Positions 18,070 to 25,614 of a stretch of DNA of 64,000 nt are shown piece by piece; within the stretch, counting starts at the first letter, position 1, and the number at the start of each line of letters is the position of its first letter. The position numbers were made by a program, and so were the translations under genes. The notes under the pieces are model-generated. The model saw nothing but the letters and a program-made list of their open reading frames with translations. It had not been told where the DNA came from and did no database searches. The DNA lies in the NCBI RefSeq assembly GCF_001399755.1, contig NZ_LJCP01000010.1, positions 124,001 through 188,000 of the forward strand, given 5' to 3'. Source of the stretch: Thiohalorhabdus denitrificans (GTDB taxonomy: Bacteria; Pseudomonadota; Gammaproteobacteria; Thiohalorhabdales; Thiohalorhabdaceae).

Positions 18070-19094
18070 GCGGGAAACCGGATCTCGAAGCGGGTCGGGT
18101 GGAGCTGGCCCACGGCGGTGGCGGGCGGGCCATGACCCGGCTCATCGAGGAGCTGTTCGCCGCCGCCTTCGACAACCGGTGGCTGGCGGCGGGGGACGAT
18201 GCCGCCGCCTTCCCGGCGCCTGCGGGGCGCATGGTGATGGCCACCGACAGCCATGTGGTGACGCCGCTGTTCTTCCCGGGCGGCGATATCGGCTCCCTGG
18301 CCGTGCACGGCACCGTGAACGACGTGGCCATGGGGGGCGGGAGGCCGCTGTATCTCGCCGCCGGATTCGTGCTGGAGGAGGGCTTCCCGCTGGCGGACCT
18401 CCGGCGCATCGTGGGCTCCATGGCCGCCGCCAGCCGGGAAGCGGAAGTCCCGGTGGTGGCCGGCGACACCAAGGTGGTGGAGCGCGGCAAGGCGGACGGG
18501 GTGTACATCAGCACCACGGGGGTTGGCGTGGTGCCCGAGGGCGTGGCGGTGGGCGGCGCTCGGGCGCGTCCGGGCGACCGCGTCCTGGTGAGCGGCACCC
18601 TGGGCGACCACGGCGTGGCCATCCTTTCCGCCCGGGAGGACCTCGGCTTCGGAACGGAGCTGCAGTCGGACAGCGCACCCCTGCACGGGCTGGTGGCGAC
18701 CATGCTGGAGGCCGCTCCGGGGGTCCGCTGCCTGCGGGACCCCACCCGCGGCGGCCTGGCCGCCGCCCTCCACGAGCTGGCCCGCCACTCGGGGGTCGGC
18801 ATGCGCATCCGCGAGGCGGACCTGCCGGTACGTGAGGAGGTGCGCGGGGCCTGCGAGATCCTGGGCCTGGATCCCCTCAACGTCGCCAACGAGGGCAAGC
18901 TGGTGGCGGTCTGCCCCCCGGATGCGGCGCCGGCGCTGCTGGCCGCCATGGGCGGCCATCCCCTGGGGCGGGCGGCGGCGGAGATCGGCAAGGTCACCGC
19001 CGACGAGCGGGGCTTCGTGGAGATGGAGACCGCCTTCGGCGGTACCCGCCTGGTGGACTGGCTGTACGGGGAGCAGCTGCCGCGGATCTGCTGA
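18066..19094 (+). CDS. hypE: HypE, carbamoyl dehydratase of hydrogenase maturation
   Basis: A 342-residue PurM/AIR-synthase-like protein that accepts carbamoyl from HypF on its C-terminal cysteine and dehydrates it to thiocyanate, the cyanide donor to HypCD. It begins with ELAHGGGGRAMTRLIEELF, has DSHVVTPLFFPGGDIGSLAVHGTVNDVAMGG and RDPTRGGLAAALHE, and ends with PRIC, the conserved catalytic tail with terminal Cys342. The ATG overlaps the hypD stop (ATGA). It is the last gene of the hyp unit; no clear intrinsic terminator follows. Confidence 0.95.
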
Positions 19095-19236
19095 ACGGCG
19101 CCCCGAGGAACGCCGGCCGTCCGCCGGCTCCGGCCCCTTCCCCAGCGCCTTTCCCCATGGGGGCGCCCCTAGCCCCCTAGGCCTTCACGCCCCTGTGGCG
19201 CCCCCTCCCGCACGTTCTATATTCGGGGGAAGCTTT

Positions 19237-19275
19237 CGGCCCGGTGCCGTCGCGGCTACCGGGCCGATGCCCGGT
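19237..19275 (+). promoter_or_regulatory. Mutually exclusive hairpins in the polX leader
   Basis: CGGCCCGGT (19237-19245) pairs over 9 bp with ACCGGGCCG (19258-19266). The same ACCGGGC (19258-19264) can instead pair over 7 bp with GCCCGGT (19269-19275) across a CGAT loop. Only one can form at a time. The structure ends about 20 bases before the GGAGG ribosome site of polX. A lone TATATT at 19218-19223 could be a -10 element. No known riboswitch was recognised. Confidence 0.35.
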
Positions 19276-19306
19276 GCTCCCCATGCCGGCGGCCGGAGGG
19301 TCCCCC

Positions 19307-21040
19307 ATGCCCGTCCACAATCGCGACATCGCAGAGCGGTTCACCCGGCTGGCCAACCTGCTGGAGATCGAGGGGGCCAACCCCTACCGCGTCCGCGCCT
19401 ACCGCAACGCCGCCCGCACCATCGGCGGCCTGTCGGTGGATATCGCCGATCTGGTCGCAAAGGGGGAGGATCTGACCCGCTACCCGGGCATCGGCAAGGA
19501 CCTGGCCAGCAAGATCCGGACCCTTGTGGAGACCGGGGAGCTCCCCGATCTGGCGGAGGTGGAGAAGCGCGTGCCCACGGAGCTCTCCGATCTCATGGCC
19601 ATCGAGGGGCTGGGGTCGCGGGGGGTAAAGGCCCTCTACAAGCGCCTGGGCATCACCGGGCTGGACGATCTGGAGGAGGCGGCCCGCGCCGGCCGTATCC
19701 GCGAGGTGGAACGGTTCGGGGAGAAGTCGGAGCACGCCATCCTGGCGGAGATCGAGAAGCTCCGCGGCGGGGCCCCGGAGCGCATGCGGCTGGCGGACGC
19801 CGAGGACGTGGCCCGGCCGCTGGTGGAGCACCTGACCCGGGCGGAAGGGGTGGAGGCCATCGAGGTGGCCGGAAGCTTCCGCCGGCGCAAGGAGACGGTG
19901 GGGGACCTGGATATCCTGGTCGCCTGCGCGGACAGCGGTCCGGCCATGGAGCGGTTCGTGGGGTTCGAGGACGTGGCGGAGGTGGTTTCGCAAGGCTCTA
20001 CCCGCTCCACGGTGCGCCTGGCCTCGGGGCTGCATGTGGACCTGCGGGCGGTCTCCCCGAGCAGTTACGGCGCGGCGCTGCACTATTTCACCGGCTCCCA
20101 GGCCCACAACATCGCCGTGCGCCGCCGGGGGGTGGAGCGCGGCTACAAAATCAACGAGTACGGGGTCTTCCTGAGCGGGGGCGGCGAGGAGCCGGTGGCC
20201 GGTGCCCGCGAGGAGGAGGTCTTCGAACGGGTGGGCCTGCCCTGGATCCCTCCCGAGCTGCGCGAGGACCGCGGCGAGATCCAGGCGGGCGAGCAAGGGG
20301 AGCTTCCGGAGCTGGTTACGGAGGACGATCTGCTTGGGGACCTGCACGCGCACACCGACGCCACCGACGGCGCCGACTCCCTGCGCGCCATGGCGGAGGC
20401 GGCGGCCGCCCGCGGCTACGAGTATCTGGCGGTTACCGACCACTCCAAGCGGGTGGCCATGGCCCACGGCCTCGATGCGGACCGGCTGCGCCGCCAGATG
20501 GAGGAGATTGACCGGGTAAACGATGAGGGGAAGGGGGCTACCCTGCTGAAGGGGTGCGAGGTGGACATCCTGGAGGACGGCTCCCTGGACCTGCCCGACG
20601 ACGTGCTGGCGGAGCTGGACCTCACCGTGTGCTCCATCCACTACCAGATGAACCTGCCCCGGGAGAAGCAGACGGAGCGGGTCCTGCGCGCCATGGACAA
20701 CCCCCATTTCCGCATCCTCGCCCACCCCAGCGGACGCGCCATCAACGAGCGGGCGCCCATGGAGCTGGACATGGAGCGGATCATCGAGGCGGCCGCGGCG
20801 CGCGGTTGCGTGCTGGAGGTGAACGCCCAGCCCGCGCGCCTGGACCTCCGCGACGTGGACTGCCGCCTCGCCCGGGAGCGGGGCGCCATGCTGGCCCTGT
20901 CCACCGATGCCCACAGCACCGACAACCTGGGCCTGATGCGCTTCGCCGTGGACCAAGCCCGGCGGGGCTGGGTGGGGCCCGGGTCCGTGGTCAACACCCG
21001 TGACCTGGGGGGGCTGCGGGAGGCGCTGCGCCGCCGCTGA
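19307..21040 (+). CDS. polX: DNA polymerase X with PHP domain
   Basis: A 577-residue bacterial family X polymerase, the usual length. It fills short gaps in base-excision and end-joining repair, and the PHP domain gives 3'-5' exonuclease and AP-endonuclease activity in characterised homologues. In order: an N-terminal 8-kDa-like helix-hairpin-helix region (NPYRVRAYRNAARTI, YPGIGKDLASKI, IEGLGSRGVKALYKRLG), a nucleotidyltransferase core with GSFRRRKETVGDLDILVA carrying the metal-binding aspartates, GSQAHNIAVR, and a C-terminal PHP domain with GDLHAHTDATDG, TDHSKRVAMAHG and STDAHS. The start at 19307 has GGAGG at seven-base spacing. A glycosylase gene follows by 19 bases, which suggests a two-gene repair unit. 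Confidence 0.9.
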   Translation: MPVHNRDIAERFTRLANLLEIEGANPYRVRAYRNAARTIGGLSVDIADLVAKGEDLTRYPGIGKDLASKIRTLVETGELPDLAEVEKRVPTELSDLMAIEGLGSRGVKALYKRLGITGLDDLEEAARAGRIREVERFGEKSEHAILAEIEKLRGGAPERMRLADAEDVARPLVEHLTRAEGVEAIEVAGSFRRRKETVGDLDILVACADSGPAMERFVGFEDVAEVVSQGSTRSTVRLASGLHVDLRAVSPSSYGAALHYFTGSQAHNIAVRRRGVERGYKINEYGVFLSGGGEEPVAGAREEEVFERVGLPWIPPELREDRGEIQAGEQGELPELVTEDDLLGDLHAHTDATDGADSLRAMAEAAAARGYEYLAVTDHSKRVAMAHGLDADRLRRQMEEIDRVNDEGKGATLLKGCEVDILEDGSLDLPDDVLAELDLTVCSIHYQMNLPREKQTERVLRAMDNPHFRILAHPSGRAINERAPMELDMERIIEAAAARGCVLEVNAQPARLDLRDVDCRLARERGAMLALSTDAHSTDNLGLMRFAVDQARRGWVGPGSVVNTRDLGGLREALRRR

Positions 21041-21059
21041 CCCGATAGGAGAGGGGGGA

Positions 21060-21848
21060 ATGCCCGAGCTGCCCGATGTGGAGGTGTTCAAGCGGCGCCT
21101 GGACGCCACCGCCCTCCATCAGACCATCGGCGGGGTGGAGGTGGAGGACGAGCGCGTCCTGCGGGGCTGCGGGCCGGCCGAGCTGGAGCGCCGGCTGCAG
21201 GGGCGCTCCTTGGAGGCCTCCCGCCGCCACGGCAAGCACCTGTTTGCTCGGCTGAACAGCGGCGCCTGGCTGGAGCTCCACTTCGGCATGACCGGGGACC
21301 TGGCCTGCGTGGAGGACGTGGAGGACGCGCCCCCCTACACCCGGGCCCTGTTCCACCTGGAAGGCGGGCACCACCTGGCCTTTGTGGACAGGCGGAAGCT
21401 GGGCCACCTGGCCCTGCTGGAGGACCTGGAGGCCTATCTGGCGGAGCTCGGCCTGGGCCCGGACGCCCGCGCCCTGGGTCCGGACGCCTTCCTGGAGCGG
21501 GCGCGGGGCCAGCGCGGCCAGGTCAAATGCTGGCTCATGGATCAGGACAAGATCGCCGGGATCGGCAACGTCTATTCCGACGAGATCCTGTTCCAGGCGG
21601 GAATTCACCCGCGGACGCCGGTCAAGGCGCTCTCCGACCCCCGTCTGCGGGATCTTCATCGGACCCTGTGGCGGGTTATCGACGCCGCCGTGCAGGCGGC
21701 CGTGCGCCCGGAAGCCATGCCGGAAGGCTTCCTGCTGCCCCATCGCGAGAAGGGCGCCCTCTGTCCCCGCTGCGGTACCCCCCTTCAGACCATCGGCGCC
21801 TGCGGGCGCACCGCCTACCTCTGCCCGAACTGCCAGCCAGCCCCATGA
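21060..21848 (+). CDS. mutM: Fpg/Nei-family DNA glycosylase
   Basis: A 262-residue bifunctional DNA glycosylase/AP lyase for oxidised bases. Pro2 and Glu3 (PELPDVEV) are the catalytic N-terminus; HGKHL supplies the conserved lysine, LHFGMTGDL the DNA-binding segment, DQDKIAGIGNVYSDEILF the helix-two-turn-helix, and CPRC plus CPNC the C-terminal zinc finger. The PELPDVEVFK start differs from the PELPEVET of standard MutM, so it may be a diverged Fpg/Nei paralogue with other base preference; assignment to mutM is therefore tentative. GAGGGGGG precedes the ATG. It follows polX closely. Confidence 0.82.
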   Translation: MPELPDVEVFKRRLDATALHQTIGGVEVEDERVLRGCGPAELERRLQGRSLEASRRHGKHLFARLNSGAWLELHFGMTGDLACVEDVEDAPPYTRALFHLEGGHHLAFVDRRKLGHLALLEDLEAYLAELGLGPDARALGPDAFLERARGQRGQVKCWLMDQDKIAGIGNVYSDEILFQAGIHPRTPVKALSDPRLRDLHRTLWRVIDAAVQAAVRPEAMPEGFLLPHREKGALCPRCGTPLQTIGACGRTAYLCPNCQPAP

Positions 21849-21892
21849 GGGGCGGTGGGGTGAGGAATATCAGGGTTTTTCCTTGATTTATA

Positions 21893-21972
21893 GGGTTTAA
21901 CCCTTATGAAACCTGGTTCAGGGAAAAAAGGACAACGAAAGTTGTCAATGGACTGTCCTGTAGGGGTTTTTT
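21893..21972 (+). promoter_or_regulatory. Structured RNA element upstream of the ElaB-like operon
   Basis: This AT-richer stretch contains the palindrome GGGTTTAACCC (21893-21903), the hairpin GACAAC-GAAA-GTTGTC (21931-21946), an overlapping alternative stem AGGACA/TGTCCT (21929-21934 with 21954-21959), and a long-range pairing of AACCCTTA with TAGGGGTT (21899-21906 with 21961-21968) that runs into TTTTTT. It could be a terminator/attenuator or small RNA. It starts 45 bases after the glycosylase stop and ends 100 bases before the next gene. No known RNA family was recognised. Confidence 0.4.
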
Positions 21973-22072
21973 CTGTTTGCCAGGGGGAGGGGCCTGTCCT
22001 ACCGTGGATTTTAGGGGTGACCGCGCAGGAGCCCCGGTTGAGGGCGGATCCCGTTGAAAGGTAAGGGCAGCC

Positions 22073-22402
22073 ATGGGCGAGGAAAAGAACGATCTCAATG
22101 AGGAAATCCGGGCCCTGAAGGACGATCTGTCGTCCTTGCGCTCGGACGTTTCGGAGCTGGCCGAGGCCATGCGCGAGGCGGGCCGGGACAAGGCCAGCGA
22201 CTGGCGCTCCTCGGTGCAGGACGAGTGGAACGAGCGTCGCGAGGAGCTCCTGCATGCTCTGGGCGTGGCGCGGGACCGGGGACGGCAGGCGGAGGAGGAC
22301 CTCGAGCGGAGCATCGGGGAGCACCCCTGGACCAGCCTGGTCGCCGCCTTCGGGGTGGGCTACCTGCTGGCCAAGATCACGGGCGTGGGAGGCCGACGCT
22401 GA
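22073..22402 (+). CDS. ElaB/YqjD/DUF883 family membrane-anchored protein
   Basis: A 109-residue protein with a long charged helical N-terminal part (about residues 1-80, rich in Glu, Arg and Lys) and a C-terminal hydrophobic anchor beginning IGEHPWTSLVAAFGVGYLLAKI and ending in a basic tail. This layout, including the HPW before the anchor and the glycine motif, is diagnostic for ElaB/YqjD, tail-anchored proteins that bind ribosomes in stationary phase in E. coli. AAGGTAAGGG precedes the ATG. It is the first of three overlapping genes matching the E. coli yqjD-yqjE-yqjK arrangement. Confidence 0.8.
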   Translation: MGEEKNDLNEEIRALKDDLSSLRSDVSELAEAMREAGRDKASDWRSSVQDEWNERREELLHALGVARDRGRQAEEDLERSIGEHPWTSLVAAFGVGYLLAKITGVGGRR

Positions 22403-22674
22403 ACTACCTGGCCGATTTCCTGGTGGCCCTCCTGGACCTCGCGGAGGCCGAGGGACGGGCCTTGCGGCGCGGTCTGGTGCGCCTGGGCGGTGGGCTGGCG
22501 CTGGCCATCCTCGCCGCCCTCCTGGCGGCCGCCGCGGTCGGGCTCCTCCTGTGGGCCCTGTACCTGTTCACGGCGGACCTGCTCAATCCCGTGGCGGGGG
22601 CCCTGGTCACCGGCCTAGTGGCCCTGGTGGCGGCCGGAGCGATGGGATGGTTCGCCAGCCGCCTGGGCCGGTGA
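22399..22674 (+). CDS. YqjE-like (phage holin superfamily III) membrane protein
   Basis: A 91-residue protein with two hydrophobic segments (about residues 23-48 and 54-83) separated by a short loop, preceded by an amphipathic start LNYLADFLVALLDLAEAEGRALRRG. This matches YqjE, the holin-like partner of YqjD. No ATG, GTG or TTG lies at the expected place. The best start is CTG at 22399, six bases after a perfect GGGAGG and overlapping the stop of the upstream gene; a GTG at 22423 has no ribosome site and would cut eight conserved-looking residues. Function is unknown in the family. Confidence 0.68.
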   Translation: MNYLADFLVALLDLAEAEGRALRRGLVRLGGGLALAILAALLAAAAVGLLLWALYLFTADLLNPVAGALVTGLVALVAAGAMGWFASRLGR

Positions 22675-22973
22675 GCACCGCCGAGGCCAAGGAGCGCCTG
22701 CGCGCCGGGCGTTCCTACGGGGACCGCCTGCGCGCGCTCCGTGCCGGACGGGAGCCCCGGTCCGAGCCAGAGGGTCCCCCCTCTCTGGAGGAGGCCAAGG
22801 ACCGGGTTCGGTGGACGGCCGACCGGCTCAACCCACCGGCGTGGGTAGGCCGCCACCCCTACGGGTCCCTGGCGGCCGCCCTGGCGGGGGGCATGGCCGC
22901 CGGCGGTGCGCCGGCCCCGGTGCGCCGCCTGGTGGTACGGGGGCTGCTGGAGCTGGCCCTCCGCCGCTTCTAG
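22671..22973 (+). CDS. YqjK-like small protein
   Basis: A 100-residue protein from a GTG that overlaps the previous stop codon (GTGA). The first 60 residues are charged and arginine-rich; then comes NPPAWVGRHPYGSLAAALAGGMAAGG, a weak hydrophobic anchor preceded by HP as in the first gene of this trio, and VRRLVVRGLLELALRRF. Its place as third gene after an ElaB-like and a YqjE-like gene supports a YqjK-type assignment, though the sequence itself is poorly conserved in this family. Translation is probably coupled to the upstream gene. Confidence 0.6.
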   Translation: MSTAEAKERLRAGRSYGDRLRALRAGREPRSEPEGPPSLEEAKDRVRWTADRLNPPAWVGRHPYGSLAAALAGGMAAGGAPAPVRRLVVRGLLELALRRF

Positions 22974-23055
22974 GACCGTCCGCGCTCCGATTTCTTTCCT
23001 TCCCACGGCCCGTTGCCTCGGGGTGACGGGTCCGATCAGCGAGGCCACCCGGTAT

Positions 23056-25050
23056 ATGTGCGGTATCGCGGGGTTCTGGACGGCAAGCCTTCCCGGGACT
23101 CCGGAGGAGGTGGCCGGAGCCATGGGGGACCGGCTGCGCACCCGGGGACCGGACGACCGCGGAGTGTGGGCCGACCGGGAGGCGGGCCTCGCCCTGGCGC
23201 ACCGGCGCCTGGCGGTTCTCGATCTCTCCCCGGCTGGCCACCAGCCCATGGTCTCCCCCTGCGGGCGGTACGTGCTGGCCTACAACGGCGAGATCTACAA
23301 CCATCCCGAGCTGCGCCAGGCGCTGGAGGGGGAGGGCGGCCACTTTCGGTGGCGCGGGCATTCGGACACCGAGACCCTGCTGGCGGCCCTGCGCCACTGG
23401 GGGGTGGAGGAAACCCTCGGCCGGCTCAACGGCATGTTCGCCTTCGCCCTGTGGGACCGCAGCGAGCGGCGGCTCTTCCTGGCCCGGGACCGCATGGGGG
23501 AGAAGCCGCTGTACTACGGCCGCAGCGGGGAGACTTTCCTGTTCGGCTCCGAGCTGAAGGCCCTGACCGTCCACCCCCACTGGCGGGGGACCCTGGATCG
23601 CGATGCGCTGACTCTCTACCTCCGCCACAACTACATCCCGGCCCCCCGGAGTATCTACCAGGGCATCCACAAGCTCCCCCCGGCCCATTACGTGGTGGTG
23701 GGAGAGGATGGAAGGAGCCTTTCGGCGCCTCGATGCTACTGGGACCTGCGCGCGGTGGCCGAGGAAGGGGCCGCGAGCGCGGGCGGCGATCCGGAGGCGC
23801 TGACCGACGAGCTGGAGGGGCTGCTCGGCGACGCCGTGGAACGTCGCATGGCCGCGGACGTTCCCCTCGGGGCTTTCCTCTCCGGCGGCTACGACTCCAC
23901 CACCGTGGCCGCCCTTATGCAGGCGCGCAGCCAGCGCCCGGTGCGCACCTTCTCCATCGGCTTCCAGGAGGCGGCCTACAACGAGGCGGAGCACGCCCGG
24001 GCGGTGGCAAACCATCTGGGCACGGACCATACCGAGCTCTACGTGACCCCGGAGGAGGCGCGGGAGGTCATCCCCGAGCTGCCGACCATCTGGGACGAGC
24101 CCTTCGCCGATTCCTCGCAGATCCCCACTTACCTGGTGAGCCGGCTGGCCCGTCAGCACGTCACCGTGGCCCTGTCCGGGGACGGCGGGGACGAGCTGTT
24201 CTGCGGCTACCACCAGTACGCCCTCGGGGTTCGGCTCTGGAACCGTCTGCGCCGGGTGCCCCTAGCCCTGCGCAGACGGGTGGCGGAGGCCCTGTCCGGG
24301 ACCCCGGCCCCCACCCTCGACGCTGCGGCGAGGGGCCTGCCCCGGCGGCTGCGCCAGGCGGCCTCGGCAGACCGGCTGCTGAAGCTTGCCGAGGTGCTGC
24401 CGCCGACGGAGGGCGAGGAGTTTTACCGCAGCCTGGTATCCCACTGGAAAGCGCCGGAACAGGTGGTGCGCGGAGCGGTGGAGCCGGACACTCTGCTCAC
24501 CGAGCCCGGCCGGTGGCCGGATCTGCCCGGACTGCGGGAGCGCATGATGTACTTCGACGCGCTCACCTATCTCCCCGACGACATCCTGGCCAAGACCGAC
24601 CGGGCCACCATGGCCGTGAGCCTGGAGGCCCGGATTCCCCTGCTCGACCACCGGCTGGTGGAGTTCGCGTGGCGGGTGCCCACGGGCCTGAAGTTCCGCG
24701 GGGGACAGGGGAAGTGGCTGCTGCGCCAGGTGCTCTATCGCCACGTGCCGTCCGCCCTCATGGACCGGCCCAAGATGGGCTTCGAGGTTCCCATCGAACA
24801 TTGGCTTCGCGGCCCCCTGCGCGAATGGGCGGAGGATCTGCTGGACGAGAAGCGTCTGCGTGAGGAGGGGGTGCTCCGCCCCGAGCCCATCCGGCGGATG
24901 TGGCGGGAGCACCTCTCGGGACACCGTCGCTGGAATTACCACCTCTGGGACGTGCTCATGTTCCAGGCCTGGCAGCGAGAGCACTCCGCCACGCCTCCCG
25001 CCATCGAAGGGCTTCCCGCCGGCCCGGCCCAGGAGCGCGCCGCGGGCTAG
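23056..25050 (+). CDS. Asparagine-synthase-like glutamine amidotransferase
   Basis: A 664-residue class II amidotransferase of the AsnB family. Met1 is removed to expose Cys2 (MCGIAGF), the glutaminase nucleophile; RGPDDRGVW, AHRRLAVLDLSP and YNGEIYNHPEL complete that domain (about 1-200). The synthetase domain has the PP-loop SGGYDSTTVA and the LSGDGGDELFCGYHQY motif. Such enzymes in polysaccharide loci transfer amide nitrogen to a sugar acid or related acceptor; the acceptor is not evident. It stands alone between the YqjK-like gene and the first exopolysaccharide gene and is distinct from the second amidotransferase of this window at 46.9 kb. No ribosome site is obvious upstream. Confidence 0.88.
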   Translation: MCGIAGFWTASLPGTPEEVAGAMGDRLRTRGPDDRGVWADREAGLALAHRRLAVLDLSPAGHQPMVSPCGRYVLAYNGEIYNHPELRQALEGEGGHFRWRGHSDTETLLAALRHWGVEETLGRLNGMFAFALWDRSERRLFLARDRMGEKPLYYGRSGETFLFGSELKALTVHPHWRGTLDRDALTLYLRHNYIPAPRSIYQGIHKLPPAHYVVVGEDGRSLSAPRCYWDLRAVAEEGAASAGGDPEALTDELEGLLGDAVERRMAADVPLGAFLSGGYDSTTVAALMQARSQRPVRTFSIGFQEAAYNEAEHARAVANHLGTDHTELYVTPEEAREVIPELPTIWDEPFADSSQIPTYLVSRLARQHVTVALSGDGGDELFCGYHQYALGVRLWNRLRRVPLALRRRVAEALSGTPAPTLDAAARGLPRRLRQAASADRLLKLAEVLPPTEGEEFYRSLVSHWKAPEQVVRGAVEPDTLLTEPGRWPDLPGLRERMMYFDALTYLPDDILAKTDRATMAVSLEARIPLLDHRLVEFAWRVPTGLKFRGGQGKWLLRQVLYRHVPSALMDRPKMGFEVPIEHWLRGPLREWAEDLLDEKRLREEGVLRPEPIRRMWREHLSGHRRWNYHLWDVLMFQAWQREHSATPPAIEGLPAGPAQERAAG

Positions 25051-25614
25051 CCGAGCCCACCGCAGCCCCGGCCACCGCCTGGCCCCACGGCCGCACCCGG
25101 GGTGCCCACGAATCCGCTCAAGTTCGAGCCAGCCGCCCTCTCCCTAGCCCAGCGCCGGGGCATTCCGCCTGCGGGCTGTCCAGTACCGGAAAACGGAAGG
25201 GGATCCGCCCCGCGTTGAGCAGGCCCCTGGAGGGGCCAGCCAGCGGCACACGGGGTCCTTGTGCGCGCCGTTCCGGGTGGCCCCGTTTCCTGCCTACCTC
25301 GCAATCCTCCACAAAAAGTCGAAAGCGTTCCCCACTACACGGCATTGTTGGGAATTTTAGGGAATACACCTACCGGACTCTCCCCATCAAATTCCAGACG
25401 TAAAAATAGTAAAACAAATTGCAGGATTGCCCATGTAAAGAAGACTGACGCAGTTTAAATTTGTTTTGTTATTTTGCAGCGGGCGTACTATGAATTGGGG
25501 AAGGGGGTAACAAATTGAGCCCTGGACATAGGTGAAGCGTTAAGCATATCCCTATGCAATTTCCGCGGCCGGTAACCAAAACCCGGGTGGCTATCCGGGA
25601 AAAAGGAGAGGCAG
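25051..25614 (+). promoter_or_regulatory. 564-base upstream region of the exopolysaccharide operon
   Basis: Non-coding. From about 25310 to 25560 the DNA is markedly AT-rich against the surrounding coding sequence, typical of a promoter island. It contains ACAAATT at 25414-25420 and 25510-25516 and its complement AATTTGT at 25458-25464; the first and the complement form a perfect 10-bp inverted repeat (25411-25420 with 25458-25467). TACTAT at about 25486 is a possible -10 hexamer without a clear -35. No sigma-54 site was found here. The gene itself has GGAGAGG before its start. Confidence 0.45.

Noticed and set aside
25047-25460. Several open frames after the first amidotransferase
   Set aside because: Arg/Pro/Ser-rich translations without starts supported by ribosome sites, extending into an AT-rich promoter-like region.
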